9,936 bases of DNA from VXYL01 sp047518105 (GTDB taxonomy: Bacteria; Pseudomonadota; Gammaproteobacteria; Pseudomonadales; Azotimanducaceae), in contig JAKZRQ010000019.1 of assembly GCA_047518105.1 (NCBI GenBank), positions 1 through 9,936 on the forward strand. The letters are read 5' to 3'. Made by a program: the position numbers and the translations under genes. The notes below the pieces were generated by a model, which worked only from the letters and a program-made list of their open reading frames with translations, had not been told where the DNA came from and did not search any database. Positions 9,557 through 9,936 of this stretch are shown piece by piece; the stretch's first letter is position 1, and each line of letters opens with the position of its first letter.

Positions 9557-9687
9557 AAAAAAGATCGCCTAATGGGCTTGCGGTAGCCCGTCCATGGCCC
9601 AAACGGCATTGCGGGGCACCACGTGGAGCGCCTGGGGCGGTGGCTCGGCGGCGGCTTTGCCGAATCGTTCGGCGTGAGAGGGGCACC

Positions 9688-9936
9688 ATGCAGGCACGGT
9701 TTGTGACGAGAGAGAGCCGTCGTCATGCCCGCCGGGGCGCGCCATGCCTCGACCGGGACGCGAAAACCGGCAAGACGTTCAACTTTCTGACCAACAATTT
9801 CATCGTTTCGCCGGTGGCCATAGCCGACTTGTATCGCCACCGGTGGCAAGTCGAATTGTTCTTCAAATGGATCAAGCAACATCTGCGCATCAAATCGTTC
9901 TACGGCACTTCGGAGAACGCGGTGAAGACGCAAATC
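9688..9936 (+). pseudogene. IS4-family transposase remnant, C-terminal part (runs off right edge)
   Basis: The last 83 codons in this frame encode the end of a DDE transposase. From about 9751 the reading DRDAKTGKTFNFLTNNF continues into LYRHRWQVELFFKWIKQHL and FYGTSENAVKTQI. This carries the IS4 family signature Y-x2-R-x3-E-x6-K, with Tyr at 9832, Arg at 9841, the catalytic Glu at 9853 and Lys at 9874. The frame is open leftwards to a stop at 9532-9534, but upstream of about 9700 it has no resemblance to a transposase. The two catalytic Asp residues and the N-terminal two thirds of a protein of roughly 350-400 residues are absent. FVTR at 9700-9711 resembles the segment that normally lies some 40 residues before the KTGK block, so an internal deletion is possible. 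The ATG at 9688 is only a nominal start. Not expected to be active; orientation is divergent from the operon. Confidence 0.8.

Larger units (their letters stand above)
9285..9687. other. Non-coding stretch upstream of the operon
   Basis: About 400 bases between the thiol reductase start and the transposase remnant. I see no convincing gene on either strand. Open frames across it are short, rich in Arg and Pro, and lack ribosome binding sites or recognisable motifs. The part around 9530-9575 is locally more AT-rich than the surrounding genes and includes a run of A at 9557-9562 and the palindrome at 9547-9556. The operon promoter should lie here. Some of it may be decayed insertion-sequence DNA, but I cannot match it to transposase sequence in any plus-strand frame. 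Confidence 0.5.

Noticed and set aside
9557..9590. Possible rho-independent terminator on the minus strand (GGGCT/AGCCC stem with a downstream T run)
   Set aside because: The stem is only 5 bp and the T run begins about 11 bases after it, too far for a standard terminator.
7015..9933. A 972-codon minus-strand open frame overlapping the thiol reductase gene in another frame
   Set aside because: It is Arg/Pro-rich with no recognisable domain, and runs antisense through the transposase remnant. The DsbD-type frame across the same bases carries all expected motifs.

Overview
The window is GC-rich and almost fully coding on the minus strand. It looks like chromosomal DNA of a Gram-negative bacterium, most likely a proteobacterium. 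The reasons are a DsbD-type inner-membrane thiol reductase, a Yej-type peptide ABC transporter, a lipoprotein signal on the binding protein and an IS4-family transposase remnant. I cannot place it to genus.

Layout, following minus-strand transcription from right to left. (1) 9284-6024: a 1086-residue DsbD/ScsB-like protein-disulfide reductase, with a further helical region and a TlpA/ResA-like thioredoxin domain fused to its C terminus. (2) 5986-4940 and 4943-3882: two inner-membrane permeases that strongly resemble YejB and YejE. (3) 3873-1957: a family 5 (peptide/nickel type) solute-binding lipoprotein. (4) 1950-946 and 949-1 (running off the left edge): two separate ATPases of the DppD and DppF types, each with the C-terminal cysteine motif of the oligopeptide-transporter ATPases. 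Junctions are tight: a 37 bp gap, a 4 bp overlap, 8 bp, 6 bp and a 4 bp overlap. No terminator-like hairpin is visible between genes, so the six genes probably form one operon.

Right of the operon, 9285-9687 is non-coding as far as I can see. It must hold the operon promoter and contains a perfect 10 bp palindrome. From about 9688 to the right edge, on the plus strand, lies the C-terminal part of an IS4-family transposase whose N-terminal two thirds are missing.

Functionally, the transporter half is a complete peptide importer: binding protein, two permeases, two ATPases. The first gene would carry electrons from cytoplasmic thioredoxin across the membrane to an attached periplasmic TlpA-like domain. 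A shared transcript suggests, but does not prove, that thiol reduction and peptide uptake are linked, for example for disulfide-bonded or oxidised peptides. Most other long open frames here, especially on the plus strand opposite these genes, are GC-driven shadows.
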